Below, one piece after another: positions 33,855 to 43,372 of a stretch of 64,000 bases of DNA; the stretch's first letter is position 1, and every line of letters begins with the position of its first letter. The position numbers and the translations under genes were made by a program. The notes under the pieces were generated by a model. That model saw nothing but the letters and a program-made list of their open reading frames with translations, did not search any database and had not been told where the DNA came from. The stretch spans positions 310,001-374,000 of the forward strand of contig JAEYOP010000016.1 of assembly GCA_023411575.1 (NCBI GenBank), written 5' to 3'. The DNA is from Bacillota bacterium (GTDB taxonomy: Bacteria; Bacillota; Clostridia; Acetivibrionales; DTU013).

Positions 33855-34900
33855 AAAGCAAATCGACGGCAATTTTTTTCGCCATTCTGGCAGCGGCCCT
33901 GTTTGGAATAGGCTCTCCCGTGTCCAAGCTGCTGCTGGAGGAAATACCGCCGACCCTGATGGCGGCGCTGCTTTACCTCGGCGCCGGGTTCGGCATGCTG
34001 GCCATGAACCTGTTCCGGGGATGGAACAGAAAGGAACGGCTGGAAGCCGGAATGACAAAAAAGGAACTGCCCTATATCGCGGGCATGGTGCTCCTGGATA
34101 TCGCCGCGCCGGTCTGCCTGATGTTCGGATTAAGCAGGACCACGGCAGCAAATGCTTCGCTGCTGAACAATTTTGAAATCGCCGCTACCGCGCTGATCGC
34201 CCTCCTGGTGTTTAAAGAAGCCATCGGAAGGAGAATGTGGACGGCCATCTTTCTCATAACCCTTTCCAGCGCGATCCTGTCTTTTGAGGATTTCAGCAGC
34301 CTGTCCTTTTCCGTGGGCTCTTTGTTCGTCCTGCTGGCCTGCCTCTGCTGGGGTTTTGAAAACAACTGCACCCGCATGCTGTCCTTAAAGGACCCCCAGC
34401 AAATCGTCGTAATAAAGGGATTCGGCTCAGGAACCGGATCCCTTATCATTGCGCTGGCGCTGAAGCAGTACAGCACAGACCTTTTGTATATTGCTGTGGC
34501 CCTATTACTGGGCTTTGTGGCTTACGGCCTCAGCATCTATTTCTACATCCTTGCGCAGCGTGAGCTTGGGGCGGCAAGAACCAGCGCCTATTATGCCACC
34601 GCGCCCTTTATCGGCGTTCTGCTTTCCATCCTTCTCTTCGGTCAGCAGATTACGGCCGCCTTTATCGCCGCTTCCATAATAATGATTCTCGGCGCCTTTT
34701 TTGCCGCCGTCGAGCACCACCAGCATCCCCATGTCCACGAAGAGCTTACCCACGACCACAGGCACAGCCATGATGACAGCCATCATATCCATACGCATGA
34801 ATATAAAGTGGATGGGGAACACAGCCACGTCCATACGCATGTGCGAACCGAGCACACGCACAGGCATACGCCGGATGTTCACCATCACCATTCCCATTGA
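33851..34900 (+). CDS. EamA/DMT-family transporter with histidine-rich tail
   Basis: A 349-residue protein with about ten hydrophobic segments in the two-EamA-repeat pattern of drug/metabolite transporters (GIGSPVSKLLLEEIPPTLMA; YATAPFIGVLLSILLFGQQI). After about residue 288 comes a tail with about 25 histidines in 61 residues (HEELTHDHRHSHDD, HHHHSH). Such tails bind Ni or Zn ions, so metal transport or metal sensing is a fair guess. The start overlaps the MutS-like gene by 4 nt. Substrate is not determinable. Confidence 0.85.
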   Translation: MKSKSTAIFFAILAAALFGIGSPVSKLLLEEIPPTLMAALLYLGAGFGMLAMNLFRGWNRKERLEAGMTKKELPYIAGMVLLDIAAPVCLMFGLSRTTAANASLLNNFEIAATALIALLVFKEAIGRRMWTAIFLITLSSAILSFEDFSSLSFSVGSLFVLLACLCWGFENNCTRMLSLKDPQQIVVIKGFGSGTGSLIIALALKQYSTDLLYIAVALLLGFVAYGLSIYFYILAQRELGAARTSAYYATAPFIGVLLSILLFGQQITAAFIAASIIMILGAFFAAVEHHQHPHVHEELTHDHRHSHDDSHHIHTHEYKVDGEHSHVHTHVRTEHTHRHTPDVHHHHSH

Positions 34901-34957
34901 GGGATGACCGAATCATAAATTCCGGTTCTTGAGCGGTTATTATGATTTAGTCATCCC
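34901..34957. repeat. 57-nt palindromic element, copy 1
   Basis: GGGATGAC...GTCATCCC outer stem with AATCATAA/TTATGATT inner stem and the conserved core GGTTCTTGAGCGGTTATTAT. It begins at the base after the transporter stop codon. The second copy is at 50124-50180, of the same length. Confidence 0.8.
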
Positions 34958-34965
34958 TAAAGAAC

Positions 34966-34995
34966 GAACCACCGGAAATTCTTTTCCGGTGGTTC
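34966..34995. terminator. Hairpin between the transporter and SLH gene
   Basis: GAACCACCGGAA pairs with TTCCGGTGGTTC. It lies between two convergent genes and could serve both, although neither side has a long T run. Confidence 0.65.
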
Positions 34996-35028
34996 CTGAT
35001 AGTCGATTCGTACCTTCTTCAACGGTCT

Positions 35029-37197
35029 TTAAGATTGCAGGTAATTGTAGATCATAATTGCGCTCTGGCCCCTGGTCAGCTTCGCTTTCGGGTCGAGGTA
35101 GGCGCTCTTCGGGTCCACGATGCCCAGACCGGCCGCAATGGCTATATATCCGGTCAGGCCGGAGCTGATGCTGCTCTTGTCCTTGAAGCCGATATTGAAG
35201 ATCCCCTGGATATCCGCTACCTTGTCGTATTTCAACGCCCGGATCAGGAATTTCACGGCGGTTTCCCTCGTTACAGCGGAAGCCGGCGCTTTTTCGCCCT
35301 GCTTGATGATGCCTTCTCTCTGGAGGAAAGCATACAGGTCGTCAACGTCCTTGCTCGAGCTCCTTGCCGTAACGACCGGCCCATAGTAATTCAAGGTCTT
35401 GGAGAGCAGGCTGAGGAAATCCTGCTGCGTGATCGCCGAATTGGGTTTGAATTCCGTCCCGTCCAGGTATACGCCGTTTTCGGCAAGCACCATGATCTGT
35501 TTTTCGGCGGCATTGCCCTTGATGTCGGAATAGGTGACCTTCACCTTTTCCTTGTATGTGCTTCCGTCGTTATTGAGCAGGCTTCCCGTGGTGATATCCA
35601 GGTTGAGCGGTTTGTTCGGCTTCAGTGCGTAAACCAGCGCCACCTTTTTGCTTGCTGAACTTTGTAAACCGGAAGCCACTTTTATAGCGTCTGCGTTTGT
35701 GGTGTATTCCAATTTGTATTCAAGTCCCAGCGCGACATTCCCGAAAAGCTTGGCGCCGGCGGCCTCTATGCCCATTGCCCGGTCTACCGACGGGAAGGAC
35801 AGATTGAACCAGTTCAGGTCAAAGCCGATGATGGTATGGCTGACATTTTCATAATTCACATTGATGCCGTTGCCCGGGAATGCATTTCCGTTGACCAGCC
35901 TGCTGTATGCGAGAAAATAATTGTTGTCCCCATTGCCGGTAACATTGCTTTCGCTTGTGATTTTATCGTATTCCACCTGCCGGTAGTATTGGGGGTAGTA
36001 CTCCTTCAGGAAAGCATCCACCGCAGCCTTGGCCGCCGCTATATCCCCTTCCGGCTTTGCCGTGCTGTCCGTACTCGGAACGCCCCTGTTGAAGCTGGTG
36101 ATTTCACCGGTTTTGGCGTTGACCGAAACGCTGATGTATTCATCGTATTTCCGCTTGTCCCCGGCCGGCTGCTTGAATTGGAGCGACCATATGTAGTCCT
36201 CTTTGGACATCCAGTTTGTGTTGAGGTAGCTGCCCGACAGCACGATATCCGGCGTCAGGTTCAGGAACTTCGCACTCCTTGCGATTTTCTCGGCGTCCTC
36301 CTTCGACATCAGCTGGGAGGCGTCCTGGACGGCCTTAAGTTCATCCGGGTTCAACTGGACGGCGGCAGCGGAGCCCCGCATATCCTTGCTTGCGGAAAAC
36401 GTCACGCTTAAACCGTTTTCGCTGTAATAATAGTTGTTGCCGGTCCTCAAACGCTCGCCGGTTTTGGCATTGATCGCATAATTGCCGTTGTCGTACACCG
36501 GTGTATATACGGCAAAGGTGCTTATGGCCTCCTGCGTATAGTTATACTTGTAGATCAGCCTCAATCCGATATTCTTCATGTAGGCCTTCTGCGCTTCCGA
36601 AGCCGATAACACGCCGGTTGCCGCCGGGAAGGCCAGGCCGTCGCTCCACTGCCTTGAATAATCCTGCAGCGCGCCCGTTTCCCGGTTGATATTGACCGAT
36701 ACGGTGTCATTATAGAAGGGAATTCCGCCCTCGACCCGGTAATAGGTCAGGTAATAGCTGGTATCCGTCACGCTGCCCTGGTAGTTGTCCTCATATCGGA
36801 GCTTTTTGAGAAGCCCCGGCTCAATCGATTCAATGTAGGCGTCCGCTTTGGCCTTGGCGTCCTGCCGGCTCAATTTGGGCAGCTTCTTCGTCTGGAGGTA
36901 GTCCGACTGGGAATACTTGTTGTAGCCGAGGATCCTGCCGTTTTCATCGATCCGGACGTTGATGGTTTCCGTCGAGGAGGTATCGTTGTTTCTCCAGTTC
37001 AGGCTGAAGACATTCCGGTCCTCCTCTGTGCCGACGCTGGAGCTGAACTTGTAAGTGTCCGGCACCGGGAACTTGGTCTTTGCGATTTTAATGGCTTTTT
37101 CAAGGGATTGATCCATCGTGGCGGCAAACGCTCCCCCCGGAATCCCCATCGTCAACAGAAAAACAAGTGCTAAAAGAATTGCAGTCTTTCTTTTCAA
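35029..37197 (-). CDS. YcdB/YcdC-repeat surface protein with C-terminal SLH domains
   Basis: A 722-residue secreted protein. The signal peptide is about 1-25 (ILLALVFLLTMGIPGGAFAA). Tandem PepSY/YcdB-like modules follow to about residue 560: SRQDAKAKADAYI, DYSRQWSDG and repeated ...VNAKTGEI turns. The last ~170 residues have S-layer-homology signatures (GYIAIAAGLGIVDPKSAY; LTRGQSAIMIYNYL) that anchor the protein to secondary cell-wall polymer. The start is TTG with AGGGGTG upstream. Such proteins may regulate surface proteases, but the role here is unproven. It is transcribed convergently with the transporter gene. Confidence 0.88.
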   Translation of the reverse strand: MKRKTAILLALVFLLTMGIPGGAFAATMDQSLEKAIKIAKTKFPVPDTYKFSSSVGTEEDRNVFSLNWRNNDTSSTETINVRIDENGRILGYNKYSQSDYLQTKKLPKLSRQDAKAKADAYIESIEPGLLKKLRYEDNYQGSVTDTSYYLTYYRVEGGIPFYNDTVSVNINRETGALQDYSRQWSDGLAFPAATGVLSASEAQKAYMKNIGLRLIYKYNYTQEAISTFAVYTPVYDNGNYAINAKTGERLRTGNNYYYSENGLSVTFSASKDMRGSAAAVQLNPDELKAVQDASQLMSKEDAEKIARSAKFLNLTPDIVLSGSYLNTNWMSKEDYIWSLQFKQPAGDKRKYDEYISVSVNAKTGEITSFNRGVPSTDSTAKPEGDIAAAKAAVDAFLKEYYPQYYRQVEYDKITSESNVTGNGDNNYFLAYSRLVNGNAFPGNGINVNYENVSHTIIGFDLNWFNLSFPSVDRAMGIEAAGAKLFGNVALGLEYKLEYTTNADAIKVASGLQSSASKKVALVYALKPNKPLNLDITTGSLLNNDGSTYKEKVKVTYSDIKGNAAEKQIMVLAENGVYLDGTEFKPNSAITQQDFLSLLSKTLNYYGPVVTARSSSKDVDDLYAFLQREGIIKQGEKAPASAVTRETAVKFLIRALKYDKVADIQGIFNIGFKDKSSISSGLTGYIAIAAGLGIVDPKSAYLDPKAKLTRGQSAIMIYNYLQS

Positions 37198-37360
37198 CTA
37201 AATCACCCCTGATTTGAAATTGGTTTTGGTACACTCCTATAGACTTGCAAAACAGTTTTAGGTTCCCGATTTTTTTCCGTTACAGGAAGAAATTTAGGAA
37301 GGCATGGACAAGCGGGCTCCAAGCGGTTAATATGAAATGGGACGGAGGAACCAACCAAAA

Positions 37361-38026
37361 ATGATAACCTTTATTTCTGAGAAGGATGAAATCGAATTGA
37401 AATCCTATGATCCCGGAACAACGCTCCGGGAGCTGGCCGAAGCCCTTGAGGAATACAGGCTGGCCTGCCCTCTTAAAACCATGGAATGCAAAGGCTGCGG
37501 CGAATGCTGCAGCGACAATATACCGGTCCTCGGACCGGATCTGGCGGTATTGCAGGACGGCTTGGGCATGAGCTTCGAGCAGGCCTCGGAAAGCGTTCTG
37601 CTGCTTCCCGAGAAGCCGGACCTCGCCTTTCGGCGGAAGGCCATACGGGAAATGGCGGAATCCGCCGCAATTACCCCCCTTGAGGCCGCCGTTCTGTTCG
37701 AGTACAACAACGCGGAGCCGATCATCCTTGCAAAGCAGGACGGCGGCGAATGCTGCTTCCTTAAGGATAATCTGTGTTCGAGCTATTTGATACGGCCCTA
37801 CAGCTGCGGGCTTTATCTGTGCAATATGGGAGAAAAGCTGTCGTTCCTACAGGAGATGGTTATCCGGCAGGGTACCTGGTACGCCTATTATAAGCTGGGC
37901 TGGATCGGCGCGGAGGAAATTGCCCATAATCCGTTTCTGAAAACGGACTCCTATGAAAAGCTGCTGGTTGCGGATTTTGACTTCCAACTGGAGGGTGCGC
38001 TGGAGCAGCTGTTTTTCTATTTTTAG
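37361..38026 (+). CDS. YkgJ-family cysteine-cluster protein
   Basis: A 221-residue soluble protein with CKGCGECCSDNIP near residue 45 and later CCFLKDNLCSSY, RPYSCGLYLC. Together these form the CxxCxxCC...C...C pattern of the YkgJ (UPF0153) family, thought to bind zinc or an Fe-S cluster. I chose ATG 37361 because GGAGGA is 11 bases upstream. ATG 37337 has no ribosome site. Biochemical function is unknown. It is convergent with the GH43 gene. Confidence 0.85.
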   Translation: MITFISEKDEIELKSYDPGTTLRELAEALEEYRLACPLKTMECKGCGECCSDNIPVLGPDLAVLQDGLGMSFEQASESVLLLPEKPDLAFRRKAIREMAESAAITPLEAAVLFEYNNAEPIILAKQDGGECCFLKDNLCSSYLIRPYSCGLYLCNMGEKLSFLQEMVIRQGTWYAYYKLGWIGAEEIAHNPFLKTDSYEKLLVADFDFQLEGALEQLFFYF

Positions 38027-38069
38027 AACTGTTTTTAAGGCCGTGGCTCGGAGTGCGCACAGAGCGCAA

Positions 38070-38099
38070 AGCCGGCACCGTGTAAAACGGCGCCGGCTC
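38070..38099. terminator. Bidirectional hairpin between ykgJ-like and GH43 genes
   Basis: AGCCGGC-ACCGT, loop, ACGG-C-GCCGGCT: a GC-rich, nearly symmetrical stem between convergent genes. Confidence 0.6.
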
Positions 38100-38125
38100 C
38101 ATCCTGTAACGGCTTTTTCGGCGGA

Positions 38126-39652
38126 CTAGTTCCTGGTCAGCGTAAAGCCGTCCGCCCTGCACCAGTTGTTCGCATTCGCTTCCTGGTAAATGCCGATCTG
38201 GCATTGGCCGTTTGTTACATTGATATTGGAAATGGTTATCTGGGTCCAATTGCTGATCGCGGTGTTGAAGCTGCTTTGCAATTCCGAGCCGCCGTAGTTT
38301 TTGACGAACATGCGGCAAACGCCCTGGCCGCCGCTGCTTTTGACCCATGCCTTCAAGGTGTAGGTCCCGTTCGGAAGCCCTGTAACATTTTGATACCTGC
38401 TGGCACTGTAGGCCGATGTATAGCTCTGAGCCATACACCACCTTCCTGAGCCATAATGATCCGAATCGTTGCTGTTCGGATCCGCGCTGGAGAGGTTGTC
38501 CCAGGTCGACCAGCCGGCCAGCGCGTTCTGGCTGACCCGGTCCGCTTCAAAGGTCGGATTCAGGACATAATTGTTGCCGCCCGCCACGCTCCAGGTTCCT
38601 GCCGCGGCGTCCAGATTCCAGTTGCTGTACGAATTAAAGATGGGGGTCGTTCCGCTGAAGGTCACAGGGCACCATTGGTTGTAGCCGGCGCCGTTCCCGG
38701 CAAAGTCGCACCAGCGGTCGCCGCAGAAAAGCACGGTCGTGCCGGAGGTTCCGGAAACCGTTACGAAAAAGCCCGTCTGGGATACATGGCAGAAATCCTT
38801 ATCCGAATTCGTCATGACCCCTTCGCTGGAATAGGACCCCAGGATGCTCGTGGAGGATATGTAATAGCACTGGGAAGCGTTCCAGCCATGCAGGTCGGAG
38901 GAGCATACATAATACCTGCCGTTGTACTTGAACATGCAGTTGCCCTCACGCCCGCCGGACGTACTGTGATAGATCTGGGTGGCCGGCTCCACATTCAGGT
39001 AGTCGGAGGTCCTCAGCGGTGCAACATATGTGTAGGCCCGCCCGCTGGTGTTTGAGAAGACGAGGTAGGATTTGCCGTCGTCATCCGTAAAAATGGTCTG
39101 ATCTCCGCTCATGCCGTTCACTACATTTGTAATCGAGGTCTGCACGCGGTTGTAGGTGTAATTGCCGGTTGGCGCGCTGGAGGTCGCGAACAGGATGCCG
39201 CTGCCGTTGTTCCCGACGAATTGGGTGACCAGCACATATTTTTTAGTAGTGGTGTTGTAGGCCACTCCCAGGCGGCCCAGCCAGGTGCAGCCTTCCAGAC
39301 CGGGGGTGCTTGCGGTGAGGATGTTGTTCTCGAATTTCCAGTTGACCAGGTCGGTGGAGGAATAGCAGGTGACCGCATTAAAGCTCGTATCGCTGTTCTT
39401 CGCCGTGGGATTGTTGTAATAGGTCACGGCGCCGTTGTATTTGACTCCGTACCAGTAATATGTGCCGTTGAATTTGAAAATACCGCCGCCCTGCGAATAA
39501 ATAGGGTTGCCGGAGGTATCCTTCCAGAAGGTATCGTTGACTATGGTGTAGCTGGCGGCTTGTACGGCTGAAAGGCCAAGGAGGACGGACAGCGTGAAAG
39601 CAAGAACGACAAAAAGGCGCAGAATTCTTCCGCAGGTCTGTTTGTTCAACAT
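38126..39652 (-). CDS. Secreted GH43-family glycoside hydrolase with C-terminal CBM
   Basis: A 508-residue protein with a signal peptide (VVLAFTLSVLLGLSAVQA, about 14-31). Residues about 35-365 form a five-bladed propeller-type GH43 region (FKFNGTYYWYGVKYNG, DLVNWKFENNIL, MFKYNGRYYVCSSDLHGWN). The C-terminal ~130 residues are a carbohydrate-binding beta-sandwich of CBM4/9 or CBM6 type (NPTFEADRVSQNALAGWSTW). It should act on plant or polysaccharide side chains outside the cell. Several GH43 members cleave arabinosyl or galactosyl links. The exact substrate cannot be read from sequence. The ATG at 39652 follows GAGGAGA. Confidence 0.88.
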   Translation of the reverse strand: MLNKQTCGRILRLFVVLAFTLSVLLGLSAVQAASYTIVNDTFWKDTSGNPIYSQGGGIFKFNGTYYWYGVKYNGAVTYYNNPTAKNSDTSFNAVTCYSSTDLVNWKFENNILTASTPGLEGCTWLGRLGVAYNTTTKKYVLVTQFVGNNGSGILFATSSAPTGNYTYNRVQTSITNVVNGMSGDQTIFTDDDGKSYLVFSNTSGRAYTYVAPLRTSDYLNVEPATQIYHSTSGGREGNCMFKYNGRYYVCSSDLHGWNASQCYYISSTSILGSYSSEGVMTNSDKDFCHVSQTGFFVTVSGTSGTTVLFCGDRWCDFAGNGAGYNQWCPVTFSGTTPIFNSYSNWNLDAAAGTWSVAGGNNYVLNPTFEADRVSQNALAGWSTWDNLSSADPNSNDSDHYGSGRWCMAQSYTSAYSASRYQNVTGLPNGTYTLKAWVKSSGGQGVCRMFVKNYGGSELQSSFNTAISNWTQITISNINVTNGQCQIGIYQEANANNWCRADGFTLTRN

Positions 39653-39849
39653 GGTTCCATCTCCTCTATATGATTTTTTTGGAGCAGCATGGTGGAATAC
39701 TGCGGCCGGGACAATAAAATCTCGAGATTTTTACCACAGGGACAGTATATCGGTTCCCTGATTTTTTATATAGAGGATAAAATTTCTTTTATTATTAAAT
39801 TATTCACTTTTCATCTGCTTTTTTCACCAAAAAACGACAAATACCGGCC

Positions 39850-41205
39850 TCACGGTGCGGTGAGCACCAGGATGCCTCCGGCCAGCGGCCGCTCCTCGCC
39901 CTTGAAGGACGGACGGCTCACCAGCCTGCCGTCCAGGAGCATCTCTGCGGATGCTCCGCCGTCCAGCATGGCGGCGTCCGTCACGCCCAGGGCGAGGAGG
40001 TATGCGGCCAGTTCCTGGCCGGTGAAGCCCGCGCTGTAGCCGGGCTGCCTGCCGTCGACCGTCAGCAGGACGACGGTTCCGTCCGCCTGGACGCCGATGG
40101 CTGTCCTCGGGTCCCGGTTGGTCAGCACGCCGATCCAGGCGTCCTTCTCCGGCACCACCGCCTTCCCTTCCCGGACAAGCCAGCAGCCGCATTCGTAAGC
40201 GTCCGCCTTCCCGTCCAGTTCGGGCAGGTGAGACAGCTGGACGGAGTCCCCGACCTTCAGAGGGATATTTTCTACAGAATATTTTTCCGTGTCAAAAAAG
40301 GAGACGAGCATCCCCTTCTCCGGAATTTCCGCTTCTCCGCCGTAAAACGCCGTTCCAGTTACCGTCCCGTTTTCCACGATTGCCGTGATATTCGGCCCGG
40401 ACGCCCTGTTTGTCTTTCCGTAATAGGGGGTATAGACCGCAACCGCCCCGGAACTCGCCGGCAAGTTATAGCAATTTACGGCAAGGCTGCCCTCTCTGGC
40501 AGCGATCCGGTTCCCCGTTTTCTCCCCTGGGGCACTTCCCGCGTTTGTGTTCCCCGCGGCCGCAGAATCGGCTCTACCCGTGCCCTTCTCCGCATATTCC
40601 ACTGTAATCCTACTCTTCATGTCCTTGATCGCCGCTTTGCCGTTCTCTACGACAAATACGGGGTACTTGCCCGTGGCGGCGGAAATCAATTCGCCATTGA
40701 TCACCACCATGCCCGCAGGCAGCCCGTATCTGCTGAAGAAGCCTCCGGTAACCGCCGCATAGGCGTTTTTCCGGGCGGACATATTGGAAAGGAGTTCAAA
40801 CCCGTACAGGATATCATGGGAAAGCACGGGCTGGATCCGTATTCCGGCAGCGCCCGGGTCCACCTCCAGGATATTGATCTCCTGCTTCAGCCCGCTGATC
40901 TCTTCCGTTTTATGAATATATTTGACCGCATCGGCTCTATTGGCCCCGCCATCCGTCCCCGGCCCTCCGGTTGCTGCTCCGGACGATTGTCCGTACTCAC
41001 CCGCTTGCAGCTTGTCCCCGTAAAGCGCATCCTGCAGCCGGACAAATAAAAAATGCCCCGCATATAAAATTATGAAGGACATTACAATACCGAGCAATAG
41101 AACGATTACGAGCCTGCTCTGCTTATTCTCCGCTGTTTTCGGGAGCCGGTCCGGTTCCCTGCATTTCCTCTGTTTTCGTCGAATCGCTTTCTTCCGTTCT
41201 GGCAT
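39850..41205 (-). CDS. Phosphodiester glycosidase (NAGPA-like) family protein, membrane anchored
   Basis: A 451-residue protein. A single N-terminal transmembrane helix (VIVLLLGIVMSFIILYAGHF) is followed by a NAGPA/DUF2233 domain: TGGFFSRYGLPAGMVVING, NRDPRTAIGVQADGTVVLLT, and GVTDAAMLDGGASAEMLLDG near the C-terminus. The family includes GlcNAc-1-phosphodiester alpha-N-acetylglucosaminidase. Bacterial members probably act on cell-surface glycopolymers. I chose ATG 41205 (GGAAGA upstream). This overlaps the flgJ-like gene by 83 nt in a different frame, which is unusual. The context is flagellar and cell-wall. Confidence 0.8.
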   Translation of the reverse strand: MPERKKAIRRKQRKCREPDRLPKTAENKQSRLVIVLLLGIVMSFIILYAGHFLFVRLQDALYGDKLQAGEYGQSSGAATGGPGTDGGANRADAVKYIHKTEEISGLKQEINILEVDPGAAGIRIQPVLSHDILYGFELLSNMSARKNAYAAVTGGFFSRYGLPAGMVVINGELISAATGKYPVFVVENGKAAIKDMKSRITVEYAEKGTGRADSAAAGNTNAGSAPGEKTGNRIAAREGSLAVNCYNLPASSGAVAVYTPYYGKTNRASGPNITAIVENGTVTGTAFYGGEAEIPEKGMLVSFFDTEKYSVENIPLKVGDSVQLSHLPELDGKADAYECGCWLVREGKAVVPEKDAWIGVLTNRDPRTAIGVQADGTVVLLTVDGRQPGYSAGFTGQELAAYLLALGVTDAAMLDGGASAEMLLDGRLVSRPSFKGEERPLAGGILVLTAP

Positions 41206-41596
41206 GATCGGTTTCTTCCGTCTTACCCGTATTTGCGCCGGCGCCGGTCTTTTTGGCCAGCTGTTTGTATAAAGACTCCGCCAGGCCCAGGCTTCCGGTT
41301 TTCGAAACCTGCTCCATGAGCGCGTCGTCCTGCATGGATTCAAAAATCTCCATCCCGGCGTCGTGCTCCACAAGGTCGGACTTGATGATCGTGGCTTTCA
41401 TGGCCTTGTACATCATGCCCAGCAGGACGCCCTCGAAGTCCTGGCAGGCCTTTTTCAGTTCCTTGTCATCCTTGCTGTTCACAGCAGCTTCCAGCCTTTT
41501 GGCGAAGCTGTCGTCGGAGGACTGGGCCGCCGCCCGGGCCGCATCGCTGGTAAAACCGCCCGTCGAACCGGTGGTGATCTTGTTTATATCCATCAT
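41123..41596 (-). CDS. flgJ: FlgJ-like flagellar rod-binding protein
   Basis: A 157-residue protein. The rod-binding domain (KKACQDFEGVLLGMMYKAMK; GLAESLYKQLAKKT) matches the N-terminal domain of FlgJ. The C-terminal muramidase domain of proteobacterial FlgJ is absent, as is usual in Firmicutes. The Thr/Glu-rich tail after residue 115 overlaps the start of the next gene. It sits at the end of mbl-flgF-flgG and helps rod assembly through the wall. Confidence 0.85.
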   Translation of the reverse strand: MMDINKITTGSTGGFTSDAARAAAQSSDDSFAKRLEAAVNSKDDKELKKACQDFEGVLLGMMYKAMKATIIKSDLVEHDAGMEIFESMQDDALMEQVSKTGSLGLAESLYKQLAKKTGAGANTGKTEETDHARTEESDSTKTEEMQGTGPAPENSGE

Positions 41597-41614
41597 TCGC
41601 CTCGTCTTATTTTA

Positions 41615-42415
41615 TTATCTCCTGAGACTGTTTGCAATACCGAGCATTTCATCGGAGGACTGGATCGCCTTGGAATTCAATTCATAGGCCCTCTGCGCCA
41701 CGATCAGCTTGATCATTTCCTCCACGGATTTTACATTGGAGCTTTCCAGGAATTTCTGGGTGATCAGGCTTGTCTGCGTGGAATCCGCCGCCGCGATGGG
41801 CGTCCCCGCCGCCTGGGTCGCCTTGTAGAGGTTGGCCCCGAAGGCCTCCAGGCCGTTCCGGTTGTCGAAATAGGTTATGCCCAGGGTCTGGCCCAGGGGA
41901 ACATACAGCCCCTGGTCGTCCATGTAGCCCAGCTCGCCCTTCTGGGAGACCTGCAGCTTCGAAAGATCGACGTCGATGGTAATCGGGGCGCCGGTTTCAT
42001 CCAATACCGCGTACCCGTCCGAAGTCGTCAGGGCTTTTCCGCTATCCGTAATGCTTATTTTGAAGCTGCCGTCCCGGGTATAGTCAATTTCGCCGTTGGG
42101 GCCCTGGATCATGAAAAAGCCCTCGCCGTCGATGAAGAAATCAAGGGGGTTGTCCGTTTGCTCGGGGTTGCCCGTTACAAAATCCCGGACCGTTGCGTCC
42201 AGCGTCGTGCCGTGTCCTACCTGGAGGTTCACCGGCTTGCTTTCGGTGGGCATGACCCGGGCCCTGTCCAGGGTCACGTAAAGCAGATCCTTGAACTCGG
42301 CCCGTTCCTTTTTATAGCCCGTCGTATTGACATTGGCGAGGTTGTTGGAAATAATGTCCACGTTCGTCTGCTGTGCGACCATTCCCGACGCCGCCGTCCA
42401 CAATGCTCTCATCAT
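41615..42415 (-). CDS. flgG: Flagellar basal-body rod protein FlgG-like
   Basis: A 266-residue protein with the flagellar rod N-terminal motif (MRALWTAASGMVAQQTNVDI, then ISNNLANVNTTGYKKE) and the C-terminal D0 helix (VEEMIKLIVAQRAYELNSKA). It forms the distal rod. It corresponds to FlhP/FlgG next to mbl in Bacillus. An AGGAGG ribosome site precedes the double ATG at 42415. Confidence 0.92.
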   Translation of the reverse strand: MMRALWTAASGMVAQQTNVDIISNNLANVNTTGYKKERAEFKDLLYVTLDRARVMPTESKPVNLQVGHGTTLDATVRDFVTGNPEQTDNPLDFFIDGEGFFMIQGPNGEIDYTRDGSFKISITDSGKALTTSDGYAVLDETGAPITIDVDLSKLQVSQKGELGYMDDQGLYVPLGQTLGITYFDNRNGLEAFGANLYKATQAAGTPIAAADSTQTSLITQKFLESSNVKSVEEMIKLIVAQRAYELNSKAIQSSDEMLGIANSLRR

Positions 42416-42454
42416 AATTTACCGGCCTCCTGTTCCTTCATCGATGCTTCTTCT

Positions 42455-43234
42455 TTATCCTACCCGGCCCACTTCGTTTACCGCCTTGTCCAGCGTGCCG
42501 TCTATCGACTGCAAGATCTTCTGGTTGGCCTCATAGGAACGCGTTACCGTTATCATGTCGACCATTTCCCTTACGATGTTTACATTGGAAAGCTCCGTTG
42601 CGCCCTGGGCGACCGTGCCTGTAAACGCCCTTGTCTTTGCGCCTTCATTTGCCTCGATCAGGTTGTCTCCCCGCTTCTTGAGCTCGGTCGTATCTTCAAA
42701 TTCCATTATTTTCAGCTTGTCGATCATTTCGCCGTTCTGCTGGACCGTTCCGTCCTGTCCCACGACAAAATCGCCGCTGCCCAGCACGATGGGACCGTTT
42801 TCCCCCAGCACGGCGTAACCGTCCTTTGTCCGCAGGCTGTTGTCGCTGCCTCTTGTGAAGGAGCCGTCCCTGGTGTAGCATTCCTTCGCCCCTCCGTCCG
42901 CGTCGGTTACCGAAACCGTGAAAAAGGCGTTATTGCTGTCCTTGATCGCCATATCCAGGTTGTTGTTCGTCGTGGTGATCTGGCCCTGGGTATAGTTTGT
43001 AAAGACCTCCCCCACGTCGCTGCCAAGCTCCATCGTGCCGATATCCCGCGTTGAGCCCCCGGTCGCGCCGTAATCCTTTATGATCTTTGTCAATACGGAA
43101 GGAAAGCTTTCGAATACCAGCGTATCTTTTTTATAACCGTTGGCGCTGACATTGGCCATGTTATTTGTGACGATGTCCATTTTCTTTTGAAGGGCCAGCA
43201 TGCTCCAGCCCGATGTATACAACCCTCTTACCAT
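42455..43234 (-). CDS. flgF: Flagellar basal-body rod protein FlgF-like
   Basis: A 259-residue rod protein homologous to the neighbouring flgG: N-terminus LYTSGWSMLALQKKMDIVTN, then NMANVSANGYKKD, and C-terminus VDMITVTRSYEANQKILQS. It corresponds to FlhO/FlgF and forms part of the proximal rod. An AAGGAGC site precedes the ATG at 43234. A terminator separates it from mbl. Confidence 0.9.
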   Translation of the reverse strand: MVRGLYTSGWSMLALQKKMDIVTNNMANVSANGYKKDTLVFESFPSVLTKIIKDYGATGGSTRDIGTMELGSDVGEVFTNYTQGQITTTNNNLDMAIKDSNNAFFTVSVTDADGGAKECYTRDGSFTRGSDNSLRTKDGYAVLGENGPIVLGSGDFVVGQDGTVQQNGEMIDKLKIMEFEDTTELKKRGDNLIEANEGAKTRAFTGTVAQGATELSNVNIVREMVDMITVTRSYEANQKILQSIDGTLDKAVNEVGRVG

Positions 43235-43372
43235 ATGTGCTCCTTATGGCGGATTCTTTTCCACGATCAATCCTTGCACTATCAATATTATCGGAAAAAG
43301 CGGAAGAATGCTTAACGCCGGATTCACGGAGAATAGCGGCAAAAAGACGAATCTGCTTCAATAATCCGGATG

